NCBI GenBank assembly: GCA_021464245.1
Contig: JADCRB010000057.1
Span: forward strand, 1,737,859 to 1,801,858
Length of the DNA: 64,000 nucleotides
Source of the DNA: Carallia brachiata
Lineage: Eukaryota; Streptophyta; Magnoliopsida; Malpighiales; Rhizophoraceae
Direction: 5' to 3'
Below are positions 48,201 through 59,140 of the stretch, piece by piece. Each line of letters starts with the position of its first letter. Position 1 is the first letter of the stretch. A program made the translations under genes and the position numbers. The notes under the pieces were generated by a model, which worked only from the letters and a program-made list of their open reading frames with translations, had not been told where the DNA came from and made no database searches.

Positions 48201-48673
48201 AAAAAAAAGAATAAATTTATAGTGCCCATCGTCCTATAACTTATGATGACTCATCAGTATAACTTAAATCCGGAATTTCAAGAACTGAACAGTCTTTTCG
48301 AGAAAACAGTTCTTTTCAAGAAAAAATTGAATTTTTTTTTTCAAGAAAAGAATGAAGAATTGAATAATTGTTTTCAAGATGACAAGCAATCAAGAATGTA
48401 ACAATTATTTCAAGATAGCAAGTAATCATGAACTGGAAAACTATTTCAAGTATCTAACTTGACCTGAATCCTCATGAGAAGATCAGAACTGTGACATTTC
48501 TCGAACCTATGATCTCGGAAATTCCGGCGAGCTTTTTCCACCTCCAAAAGCTCATCTGGGGCCTCAACCTCTGGACAAAACTCCCATAGCTGGCGCCCCG
48601 CGTGACTGTTCAAACTCCTTGGCCATGTTCCATTCTCACCTACAGTTTCTGCCCCTATCTTAAGCCTCCACAT
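42206..48673 (-). CDS. Oxidosqualene cyclase, cycloartenol-synthase clade, complete (OSC-C)
   Basis: Cyclises 2,3-oxidosqualene to a triterpene or sterol skeleton. Eighteen GT-AG exons: 48673-48464, 47636-47454, 47377-47288, 46559-46365, 46266-46182, 45707-45541, 45384-45196, 44981-44868, 44704-44582, 44502-44380, 44310-44212, 44045-43989, 43593-43547, 43457-43314, 43228-43051, 42733-42653, 42536-42453, 42319-42206. They join without a break to 760 aa, the usual family length. The catalytic DCTAE (Asp486), MWCHCR (His260), HGWPISD and [16 protein letters not shown] are typical of the CAS clade, not of amyrin or lupeol synthases. Relative to Arabidopsis CAS1 numbering (offset 3), Tyr118, His257, His477, Ile481 and Tyr532 are kept, but Tyr410 is Ser413 (GSNGSQLWD). 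Other departures are Val126 in GGPMVLL and Ala620-Gly621 in CFTYAGWFG. The product is likely not plain cycloartenol (inference). Confidence 0.95.
46753..47181. mobile_element. MITE in intron 3 of OSC-C
   Basis: The ends GGGATAATAATCATTTTAAT and, in reverse complement, GAGATAATAATCATTTTAGT are inverted repeats of about 17 bp or more, flanked by A-rich bases. The matching intron of OSC-A (78-389) lacks it. Related to the elements at 2842 and 3772. Confidence 0.65.
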
Positions 48674-49157
48674 TTGCCTTTTTTAGTAAGTCAAAACAAT
48701 TCCAATAAAAGAATAAGATATCAAAAGGGGTTGACTTAAAAGATTGAGATCAGATGGTGGAATTGGTTTTACGCTCAAATTTTCTTGGCAAATCAACTGA
48801 ATTCCAAGAACCCAGTTCTTAAAAACAACATAAAGAATGAACTCAATGAAATAAAAAGAGATTGAAAAAACAAGAAATTTCAAGATTTAGGAAACATCCA
48901 ACAGTTAAAAATGGCGCAGAAATCGAGTTTGATTCAGAAAGTTTCAAACTTTCTTGGGCAGGAGAACTGTAAGGAACATGCCCTGCAAGTTGAATCAGGA
49001 AAATGTAAACTCTGAGGATAAGAAAAAGAATTTCCAATTTAGAGGAATATATAAAGGAGAACAAAAGGAACACTGATGGCTTTTTACGTTGTGGACTCGC
49101 GTCAACGTCACGCTAGCATGTTTGCGTCCGGTCACGCGCAATAAATTACCATCGTTT
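48674..49157 (-). promoter_or_regulatory. Upstream region of OSC-C
   Basis: Collinear with the upstream regions of OSC-A and OSC-D as far as about 49157 (AATAAATTACCATCGTTT), then it diverges abruptly. A TATATA stretch on the minus strand lies at about 49049-49057. Whether it is the core promoter is unproven. Confidence 0.4.
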
Positions 49158-49159
49158 AT

Positions 49160-49645
49160 GTTACGTCTAGGTATAAGTATACACAGCCAGTATAATATTT
49201 TTTTGTACTGTTTTAGAATTTTTATGTAGTGAAAAATATAGTTGTTGATAAAGATTTCTTCTCTTTGAAGAAATTTCAAAAGTTTTGGTTCACGTAAAAT
49301 TTATTAGTTAGTTATCTAATTAATTATCTTAATTCAGAACGTATTTATCTTTTGGTTTAGATCATTTTTATCTTTACAGTAATTTCGTTTTATCTAAGTT
49401 TTGTTTTATCTGTTAAGTTCTATAAATAGAACTCGTGATATTGTTATTTTCAAACTTATTTATATAATTGAATATTAAATATTGATTCAGTATTTGTTGA
49501 GTAGATTAATTTTTCATATTTTTCAAATAAACTTTTAAATATTTTAGTTGTCAGATAAATTTATGATTTAAGATTATTTTTATTATTCGTCCTACGTTAG
49601 TGAGACTCATCCAAAAATTTTAATTAATAATATTTAGCGTGACAC
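49160..49645 (+). mobile_element. Candidate solo LTR or other insertion upstream of OSC-C
   Basis: Starts TGTTACGTCTAGG right where the three OSC promoters stop matching. It contains TTCTATAAATAGAAC (about 49419-49433), a TATA-like signal, and may end at GTGACACA. No target duplication was found, so the identity is tentative. Confidence 0.3.
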
Positions 49646-50070
49646 AATGTACTTGAATCTTAAATTATGAATGACGTATCCATTAAAAAAGAGAGAAATT
49701 ATAAGGGGACGGGGTGGAAGACGCGGGGTGCCGGGGGGAGGGAGAGGAAGAGAGGAGAGTATACGAGGGGGAGTTGTGGGTTTTATCAGTTTTTTAATGT
49801 TTTTTGAAAAAAATAATCTTATGTGTACAGACAATAAGATCAGTATACAGTGAATATAAAAATAAAAAAATTTTAAGTTTATGCATAACAAATTTAAGAA
49901 TGATGTACAATACGTATTATATGTATATATAAAGATTAAAATTGATGTACAACGAATTTAAATTTAATGTATAATAAATTGAGACAAAAAAAAAGGTAAA
50001 ATAACTCCGATTATTCCGTCCATCAATTACTCATTGAACCGTAAATTAAAAAAATATATATTTTTGAGCG
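49646..50070. other. Spacer
   Basis: G-rich purine stretch at about 49698-49780 (GGGG, GAGAGGAAGAGAGGAG), then AT-rich sequence. No gene. Confidence 0.5.
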
Positions 50071-50100
50071 CTTAACTGCACTTTTAGATTGGTGATGTTG
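50071..50100 (-). pseudogene. Scar of a deleted P450 gene
   Basis: CTTAACTGCACTTTT (50071-50085) matches the last codons and stop of CYP-B (10929-10943, CTTAACTGCGCTTTT). It is followed directly by AGATTGGTGATGTTG (50086-50100), which matches the region just upstream of the CYP-B TATA-like box (13110-13125). The whole P450 between these points is missing from this unit. Confidence 0.75.
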
Positions 50101-50931
50101 ATAAATTTAATCAAAGTTGTCAAATTCTCGTCAGTATTATTTAATTTGGCCTTGTAATTAAAAATGGGTAGATGTTTCATCTATCTATCACTATCGTATA
50201 GATAGAAAAATCAGAAATTACAAGATTGATATAATTAAATTGCCTCACATGAATAGGATTGAGATTAGAGTATAGGGTTTAAGGTTTAGAGTTAAAAAAA
50301 GTATAATTTATTCTTAATTTGTTTATAATTGTCCAACAATAATGTCATCTTCTTGCTAAAAAAATGTCATCTTGCTTTTGTCTTCTCTTAATTTGTCTCC
50401 ATTATGGTGTTTCTCTCTTATATCTCTCTGACAAGTTCATATTTATTTACCAACCTATTTAAAAGAGAATTTTTATTTTTCCAACCTATTTAAAAGAGAC
50501 AATTTTTATTTTTTTTCCTCCTTAGCATATTGAATATTTAGTCTTGGCTCGGAATCAATTCACAAACACTATCTTTTAGTTTAAGGTTATTTTTTTTTCT
50601 TAATAATAAAATAAACTTCTCTAATTTCTCTATACATATATACGACCTAAACTTCAAGGCCAGAATTTCATTTCTTCTTCCCTACTTTGCAAATTACCAT
50701 TTTATAAAACATTCGAGGTTGAATAATCTGTTTGAAACCCAAATCAAGATTTAAGAAAACAAAGAAATTATAATAATTTTCAAGCAGCAAAGGTTCATCA
50801 GGGCCGTGCAAAATCTGTAAATAATTAAGTACAGCCAAGTTAGTTGAGGCTTTAAGACGATCATGTGGGAGCACAAAAAATTAATTCATAGAATCCCAAG
50901 TCGTTTTTTTTTTTGGCGCGGTGGGGGGGGT

Positions 50932-50970
<39 letters not shown>

Positions 50971-52510
50971 GGGAGAGAGAGGGGGGGCGGTGGGTTGGGT
51001 GTGTCTAATGGTGCTAGTTGCCACCAGGTAAGTATTTGCCTAACCAATAAGTAATTTTGGTCCAACCGGAGTTAGTTCGGTTCTAAGTGGACTCCAACCT
51101 AACTTGCTTTAAAGCCCATTTCCCTTTGACTTGCCTGAGGTACTTATTATTCTAACTTATATTTTTTTAGTTGTAGCACATATATAATTTTATATTATAT
51201 AAATTTATTTAATAATTTTTTTTGTTTCAACTAAGTTCTATTTAAATTTTTTTTTACTCACATATGAAGTTAAGTTAATGTAATTCACATCTTTAGTAAG
51301 TCAAGTTAAAAATTCTTTTATGAAATTTTTTATTACATCTGAATTCATATTTAGGAATGTTCTAATAAAGATTCCATGCAACTGGAGCTTTAGTATTCGC
51401 ACTTAAGCTCTAAACTGTTGCTAGAAAACGAAGAAATATCGATGGTCTTAAGACCAAAATTTGTATTATTGCTTCTTGATACCCCGGGAGTAAGTCTTTC
51501 TTCTAATGTTTGTTTTGGAATGTTGATGAGCTTATTTTTAATGATGGTCGGTGTTGGTGAATTGATTTCCAGCCAAGCCAACTGTAAATTCATAGAACTT
51601 TTAAGACAAAATATTCCCCATGGTAAGGACGTAAAGTAACAATTCTAAGAACCAAAAACAATAAAAATAAAAATTCATCATCAAATAGGCTAGTAACTAA
51701 ATACGAATTTGTTAGAGACAACATAAGACACATAAGACAGTAACATTAAAATCAAAACAACTTAAGAGAAGGAAAAAGCAGCATAACATGATTGTCATCA
51801 ATTTATAGACAAAATTAAGAATAATAAATTACCACTTTATAAAACACCGAGTTAAATAATGTGTTTGAATCCAAAGTCTAGATAAAAAGTTATAAGAACG
51901 AAAAATACAACAATTTCCAAAGGGCTTTTTTTTTGTTTGAGACCACTCGGTATCCAGTCCATTGGCCTGATTAATTTAGACCGATCCGGACAGGATCCCG
52001 AAGGGCAGAAAAAGTCTCCCAATAAGTATTTAACGTGGCTGTATTCTCAAAATTCTAATTTAAAATTTCTAATTAAACGACATCAAATCGCTGTCATCTG
52101 AACTATCGCCTGTTGGTCTAAAGGCAATTTTCGGTGTGCCCAATCTCTCTCGACAATCAAATAATAGGCCTACAGTCCACTTCCATTAGCGTGGACTACA
52201 GGCCCGCCCACCGGACTTGGTAGCCCAAACATATTTTTTTGAATATGGCCACATTCCTTTGGGGCAGGCTTCACTCAATTTTTGCCTTTCCGAATGCTGG
52301 GGAAGAATTGAAAGCAAGTTACGTGAGCCGCAAGTGACCAACTGGGGCCCACAATTATGTTTTCCACTCTCCAAGAGCACTTGCCAATTATGGCATGAAT
52401 AATGCCATTTTGTGCCCAGAAAATTTTTCCCAGTTTTTTCAAGTCCAGCCTCGAAGCTGAAGATGAGGTGGATAAAAAATTATGCATATTCAAAAGAATA
52501 ATCCTTTTCT
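50101..52510. repeat. Segmentally duplicated spacer, copy 3 (first part)
   Basis: Homologous to 13116-15510 and 30107-31690. It contains a very long G run (50932-50969) and the conserved GGTCTTAAGACC block with the minus-strand PKQTLEERLTPGVSRSNN frame at about 51440-51590. Bases 52130-52330 resemble 17650-17880. Confidence 0.7.
50923..50969. repeat. Poly-G tract (38 uninterrupted G)
   Basis: Eight Gs, a T, then 38 Gs. The matching place in copy 2 (30913-30930) is a shorter G-rich stretch, and copy 1 has a MITE near here instead. Confidence 0.8.
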
Positions 52511-52784
52511 TTTTTCAGATTTTGATCAACTTAAATTTGTACGTACATTTGCATGATTATAATAAATTTTTTTTTGTAATAAAAATGAGATAATATTAAC
52601 GATGCTTTATAGTTTTATTAGAAAAAACTGTAGCCATGCTTAATAGAAGTATTAAGTTATCGGCACAAATTATGCTTTAGACGTGGCAACGTTTTCACAT
52701 TACAACTGGTCACGGTAGTCGGTGGTTGATTATTATAAGTTTCATGGAAGGGAGGGCTCTAATTCTACCTTATATAGTTATATA
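52511..52784. repeat. Segmentally duplicated spacer, copy 3 (middle)
   Basis: Aligns with 31691-31975. It has one diverged unit of the 42-bp repeat at about 52650. It ends at the target site of the next MITE. Confidence 0.65.
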
Positions 52785-53197
52785 CAAGGTTGTCAGAATC
52801 AGACTGGATATCGAAGTAGAAATATTAGTGGATTAAGATTCAACCGGCATTTAATAATATATATATAGAGTAATTAAATATTAAGTTTTTTAGTTTTAAG
52901 GATTAAAATTGAAAGTTTTGATAAATTTAGAACTAAATTGAAAATTTTAATAAATTTAGAACTCAAATTATAATTTAAACAAACTTTCGGATCAAATTAA
53001 AATTTTTGAATTTTTATATTTTACTTGGACCGGTCCAATTTTGACCGGTTTTTACCGATTTTGACTAGTTCTTAATTGGTTTTGACAGTTTCTGACAAGT
53101 CTGAGTTTCATTTAATTTTTACCTTAAACCGGACCGGACCACTGGCCGGTCACCGATTCAACTGATCGGATCGGCCGGTCCGGTTTTCACAACCATG
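52785..53197. mobile_element. hAT-like MITE with 8-bp target duplication and empty paralogous site
   Basis: The ends CAAGGTTGTCAGAATC and, in reverse complement, CATGGTTGTGAAAACC form the terminal inverted repeat. GTTATATA flanks it on both sides (52777-52784 and 53198-53205). The paralogous spacer at about 31968-31982 reads straight through with one GTTATATA. The body has GGACCGG/CCGGTCC words and no coding capacity. Confidence 0.8.
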
Positions 53198-53205
53198 GTT
53201 ATATA

Positions 53206-53937
53206 TACCTGAAAGGAAATTAAGAAATAGTAGGTTTCTTGTTTCGTTTTCTTTTTATTAAGAGGTACACTGAGTTGAATAACTTTATTTCTTTATAAAT
53301 CACACTATTTTTTTCTTAGAATTTAAAGTGAAAACCTTTAGAATAGAAATTCGAACTGTAACCAGTATGACATTCTCTAAGGGACAGTTTTCTTTTTCTT
53401 TCTTTTTTTTTTTTTTTTTGCATGGTTGTAGGTAAAATCAATTTATAGTTAATTTCTGTTATTTATATTTTTTTTTCTTCAATTTTTTTTTGGTCAAATT
53501 CTCTGAAAAAATTCAATGGACGGGCTGAAAAACAGGATAGAAGCAGGTTGATATTTGAATAAAATAATATTATTTGTACTGTATATATTGCTGTTTATAA
53601 ATAAAATAATATTATTTTTATTGTATAAATTATTATTTGTAAAAAAATAAAAAATAATTTGTTCTTACAGTGTCCGTCGCCAATCCGTCTGTCTTCCCGA
53701 CTTCCTCTGTCTGTAGGGGGTTCTTTTTTCTCTCCTCGTAATCAATACAAAATTGATAGCTGGAGGATAGAAGTTCATGTTGGGAGAGAGAAATAGGAGT
53801 GGTGGATCTTTTTTTTTGATTTTTTTTAAATTTATGTTATATATATAATAGTCATATTTAATATGTAATAGAATTAAGTATAGAGATTCATAAAGTTTAT
53901 GTATATATATATTAAAATTGATGTACACGCACGCGCG

Positions 53938-53970
<33 letters not shown>

Positions 53971-56028
53971 TATATATAATTAATGTGTAATAAATTTAAT
54001 TTTAATTTGTAAGACATATAAATTTAAAATAAAAATTACATTGCCATAAATACCCATGTCTGTTGGTACCCTATCGACTATCAAAGTTGTAATCAATATA
54101 AGGCTAGTTGGGAGTTCGGCGTCTGCCTAATCTCTCTGAAAAGGATCTTTGACTTTTGAATCTTCAAAGAAAATAATAAATTACACATTGTTTAACAAAA
54201 AGTCCACTTTCAAAAGCAAAAGAGGTAGGAGCCATATATAGACAAGATGAACGGGACGTGATCTGGGTCGTCTATTGTAAATACAAAAATCGAGCAATTA
54301 GAATGATTAATTATAATTAACGATTCAAATTGCATCGTATAATCCTGTGCTAACAAAGTTTATTGAAAAACAAATTATATATTTGTACCAGGTAGGCACT
54401 ATGCCCCTTTGGTGAAAAATGTGCCACCTGGAGCCAACTGAGGACTATCAACATTTCCATTAGACCCACCCAAAGGTTTGATTTTCGCCCAAGTTTGACA
54501 GAACAAGGCCCTAAATCTAATCCAGGCCTAAGATTAATAACTGATGGAAAACTTAATTGTTAAGCTCTTCGGATAAAACCTAGGTGATTGGATGCAATTT
54601 TAATGCCCAATGCCAACGTTTGACAAACTGACAGAGTCATTTATTTCTTGGGTGATCAATCACCATAAACGATCCCCTAAACAATGGTGTTGTCCGGACT
54701 ATACAAGAATAAAAAAAAAAAAAAAAGGAATTAGTCCAACGATCCACAAAATCCCAACAAGCAATATGTCCTGCATATGCCTGTTATAAAAGTCAAAAAG
54801 CTTGCCGCTGATTACCCAGTGGTGTTAATTTCTATTCCAACTAATGTCGCTATTAACTATTAAGCCGTTGGCAACTTGACATCTTAAGTCACCTTATATA
54901 AACACATTAAATGACAAATAGAGAATAGTGATAGCACAATAAATCGATTATTTTATACAATCAAACAATTATTTTTTATAATAAAAGGTCAATAAAAAAT
55001 ACGCATAGTTGTTATAAATATTAATCGGTCGATTGTAAAAATCAATCAGTCAATTATACTATATTTATCTTTTGTCTGTAAATTTTCATGCTTGTTTATA
55101 TTTTTGGATGGATTTATGGGTTTGATGCTAACAAAAATCCCACATTAGTGGCCCGCCCAATCAGACTTCTGCAAATAAGAAAAGCATTAAGCTCGTCAGG
55201 CTAACAGTCTAATTTTGCCACTCAAAACTTACGTCAACGAGTAATAATTTAGTAGGTGTAAATAGTGAATGAAGAACGAGAATGTACAAGAATTGCTTGC
55301 CAAAGGTACTGGAGGGTTTTGGTTTTTTTTTTTTTTTGGCACAAAGAAATAAGAAAGTATAAGTGGTATTGCACAGTCCTACTAATAAAAGATGGTGTTG
55401 GTTGCACCGCACAGTGAGATATACTACTACATTGAACTCACAAAAAAACAAGTTGTATCGCACCTAATAATGGTCATCAACATCTCCTAAAATTGAAAAC
55501 AAATTGTTTGATACTTAACAAGGATCATTAGCATCTCTTAAAATTATGTACGGCTAGACGTATATTTAATCATATCAAATATTTTAATAAGGATACGAAC
55601 ACATAAGCTCATAGTACAAGCAAAATCCTCCAACCACCACACAACAATGAGCAGTAGTATGGTTTTGGTGTTACAAGCCAAAAATGTACTCAAGTTTGTG
55701 AGTTTTAATGAAATATAGCATTGAGATGATATGGACTTAGGTTGGCCGCCGGAGAGGCTGTCCAAGGTACTTAAGTGCCAATGGTAATAGCCATTCGTGT
55801 CGAGAACACTGTAGGGGAGCTGGGCCTAGAGTAATGAACTTGAAAGAAGACGGGTTCAAGGATAATGGGTTCCAAAGGTGTGGACTAAGAAGCCCTCGAA
55901 GTCCAATCAATATCATAAAAAATGCAAATAGGCCGTAACTAGACCCGTCTGCAGCTTTGCCCAGAAATTTTTGGGCATAGGAAAAACAATTCATGCATGT
56001 TTGCAAACCTTTAATTAATAAAAAATAA
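53206..56028. repeat. Segmentally duplicated spacer, copy 3 (second part)
   Basis: Homologous to about 31976-34761. A compound microsatellite (ACGC, CGCG, ACAC, then ATAT runs) lies at about 53928-53972, matching the simpler (TA)n at 32698. No host gene. Confidence 0.65.
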
Positions 56029-56035
56029 GTTAGAG

Positions 56036-56834
56036 TTATAGTTGGTGGTTCCATGTCTTCTTTTCTAGTTCATATCCTGAATGGTAGGATGGTTCCTGCT
56101 GTGAAACACTTTTGGTCCTCATTCCAAGGTGCGAGAGGCCCGAACAAATTAGTGAGTTTCGGCCTATAAGTCTCTGTTACGTTACTTACAAAATAGTCAC
56201 TAAAGTTTTGGTCAATTGTTAGAAGCCCTTCTTAGCGAAATGGGTCGCTTCAAACCAAACGAGCTTTGTACCAGAGCGTCAAATCACTGACAATATTGTT
56301 ATCTTGTAAGAAACGCCGCACACATTGAGGGAATTACGTGGCGGGAAAGGCTTTATTATTTTAAAACTTGACTTAGAGAAAGCCTACGATGGACTTCAAT
56401 GGGCATTTATCCATAGCACATTAGAGGAGTTGGGATTGCCTTCAAATTGGTTACGGCTGATTATGGAATGCGTGTCTTCTATAAGAATAACGTTGTTGCG
56501 GAATGGTGGCTTTACAGAGCCTTTTTCATCAACTAGGGGACTTAGGCAAGGCGGCCCTTTGTCCTTATATTTATTTGTCCTCTGTATGGAGCAGTTGGGT
56601 CATTTGATAGACTGGGCGGTGGACTCGGGTATTTGGAAGCCTTTATTTGTCTCCAAGAAGGGGTCTGGTTTATCTCATTTGTTGTTTGTTGATGACGTGG
56701 TTTTATTTGCTAAAGCTTCAGTCTCACAAGAAATCGTTAGTCAAGAAGTGCCTTGATAACTTTTGTAAGGTTTCGGGTCAAAAGGTCAGTCTGGCGAAGT
56801 CCAAGATTCTTGTATCTCGGAATGCAGAGAAGCA
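56036..56834 (+). mobile_element. LINE remnant, copy 3, 3' truncated
   Basis: Begins after the same GTTAGAG target site (56029-56035) as copy 2. It keeps LKLDLEKAYDGLQW (about 56363), GLRQGGPLS (Asp to Gly) and a damaged catalytic box, FVDDVVLFAK (about 56692). It stops at AGAGAAGCA, where OSC-D intron sequence starts. The rest of the element is missing. Confidence 0.88.
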
Positions 56835-57541
56835 TAGTTACATCAATAAACATGGGGGAAAAACAAAAAGGGTCTGGCCATTCAGAATAATTCATTAAGC
56901 AAGAACTCGATTAACGGAGAAACAAAAGTAGATTTGTTCACTTCACACCGCATATAACCGACACACAAAGCACACATGGGTGAGATGACAAACATTAAAA
57001 AAAAAAAAAAATTTATTATTTTGTTATTATCGGCACATAAATGTTCACCATAAATCCTTTCGTACAGATTCCATAGAAAAAGATTAAATTTACGTCGTCC
57101 ATCGCCCTACGACTTATAATGACTCATTAGTACCCAGAATAACAAGAACTGAACAGTCTTTTAAAAAAAAGAGTTATTTTCAGGAAAAAATTGAATAATT
57201 TTCTTTTTAAGAAAACAATCAAGAATTGAATAATTGTTCTCAATCAAGAATGTAATAATTAATTCAAGATACCAAGCAATCAAGAACTGGACAACTATTT
57301 TAAGTATCTAATTTCTGGGTCAGACTTAGACCTGACTTCTCGCGAGAAGATCAGAACTGTGGCGTTTCTCGAACGTATGATCTCAGAAATTCCGGCGAGC
57401 ATTTTCCACCTTCACAAGCTCATCTCGGGCCTCAACCTTCTGACAAAACTCCCATAGCTGGCGCCCCAGGTGATTGTTCAAACTCCTCAGCCATGGGCCA
57501 TTCTCACCTACAGTTTCCGCCCCTATCTTAAGCCTCCACAT
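56835..57541 (-). pseudogene. Oxidosqualene cyclase fragment, exon 1 and part of intron 1 (OSC-D)
   Basis: Exon 1 is 57541-57332 (70 codons, [35 protein letters not shown]) with TGA at 57383-57385, the same codon that is TGA in OSC-B. Intron 1 continues to about 56835 and is then cut by the LINE. The shared stop, the shared Gln in FCQ, and shared intron bases make OSC-B its closest relative. It cannot encode a cyclase. Confidence 0.88.
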
Positions 57542-58517
57542 TTGCTTTTTTTAATGATTCCAAATAATTCTAATAAAAGAATAAGATATCAAAAGTGGTT
57601 GACTTAAAAAGATTGAGATCAGATAGTAGAATTGGTTCTACACTCAAATTTCTGAGGCAAGTCAACTGAAGTCCAACAACAACATAAAGAATGAACTTAA
57701 TGAGATGTAAAGAGATTGAAAAGGCAAGAAATTTCAAGATTTGGGAAACACCCAAAAGTTAAAAATGGCGCAGAAATCGAGTTTGATTCAGAAAGTTTCA
57801 AACTTTCTTGGGCAGTAGAACTGTGAGGAGCATGCCCTGAAAGTTGAATCAGGAAAATATAAACTTGGAGGATAAAAATAAGAAAAAAAATTCCAAATTT
57901 AGAGGAAGATGTAAAAGAGAACAAAAGGAATAGCGATGGAATTTTACGTTTTTATCCTTGGTTTAACGGTTGTGGACTCGCGTCAAACTGACGCTAGCTT
58001 CTTTGCGTCAAAGTCACGCGCAATAAATTACCATCGTTTTTTTTTTTTCGCTTTTTTGCCGTCTGTCAAAAGTCAAAAATAAAAAAAACTTTATTTTCAG
58101 GTTTTAATTTTTTATCATGCTTTCCAACGCAGAAATTTTGTTTGATAGGTTTAGTGAGACACCTTATTGGTACACAGTGTTATAAATTTTTAAATTTTTT
58201 AAAAAATTAGATAAAATGATAAATCGTTAAATATCTTATATAAATTATATATTTTTTACATAACTCACTAAATATATTTATGTAATCAAATTTATGCTAA
58301 TACACAGCTGTGAAGTTGTAAAGTAGCTAGCGACAAATTTCTTCAAAAAAAAAAAAAAAAAAAGTAGCTAGTAACAAAGTGCTGGAGGTCACAGCAGACC
58401 GATCTAAACTTTGCCCAGAAAATTGTTGGGCTTCCTAAACATGCTCACTTCACTACTTCCCATGGGTGGGCTAGCATTACAAGCCAGCGACCTTACATAA
58501 TGCTATTAATGCACAGC
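57542..58517 (-). promoter_or_regulatory. Upstream region of OSC-D
   Basis: Bases 57542-58150 match the OSC-A upstream region (1842-2450). After an AT-rich gap, 58360-58517 matches 4140-4330. It is left without a functional gene. Confidence 0.5.
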
Positions 58518-59140
58518 TAGAGGTGTCAAAAGCTGATCCGACCCGATGAGTTGACCCGAACCCGTCCAAAAAATACGATCCGAACCCGACCCGAAGGATG
58601 ACCTAACCCGAAATGACCCGAAAATTTTTGGGTCAAACCCGACCCAACCCTAACCCGACCCGTTGACCCGAACTTTTTTTTTCTTAAGGGAACAAAAAAA
58701 TAAAATGAAAAAATTTAGCATATTTTATATTATAAAAAGTGTAGATTATACTATTTTCAATATAAATCTTAATTATAAATTTTTTTAGAATATTTTGAGA
58801 TTTTTTATACAGTTTTAAATTTTATTTTAATTTTTAAAAATATTTTAAAAGAAAAATTTTCAATTATTTTTGAATCATATAATTTTCTTTGATTTTTAAG
58901 AATTTTTAGTAAAATTTTTGAAATTTTTAAATTTTTAAAATTTTTAATAAAAAATGTCACGTCATCATTTTTGATGACGTGGTCAACCCGTGGGTTGACT
59001 CGAACCCGACCCGAACTCGAAGTGACCCAACCCAAAATGACCCGAAGATAACTTGACCCGTAAGTAACCCGACCCGAAGTGACCCGAACCCGAAGTGACC
59101 CAATCCGAACCCAACCCGATGACCCGTTTTGACACCTATA
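58518..59140. mobile_element. hAT-like MITE with perfect 8-bp target duplication
   Basis: The ends TAGAGGTGTCAAAA and, in reverse complement, TATAGGTGTCAAAA form the terminal inverted repeat. TGCACAGC flanks both sides (58510-58517 and 59141-59148). Subterminal regions are arrays of degenerate GACCCGA words around an AT-rich core. No transposase. The homologous spacer at about 4330-4400 lacks it. Confidence 0.82.

Noticed and set aside
50863..51054. Gly-rich small protein
   Set aside because: Produced entirely by the poly-G tract.
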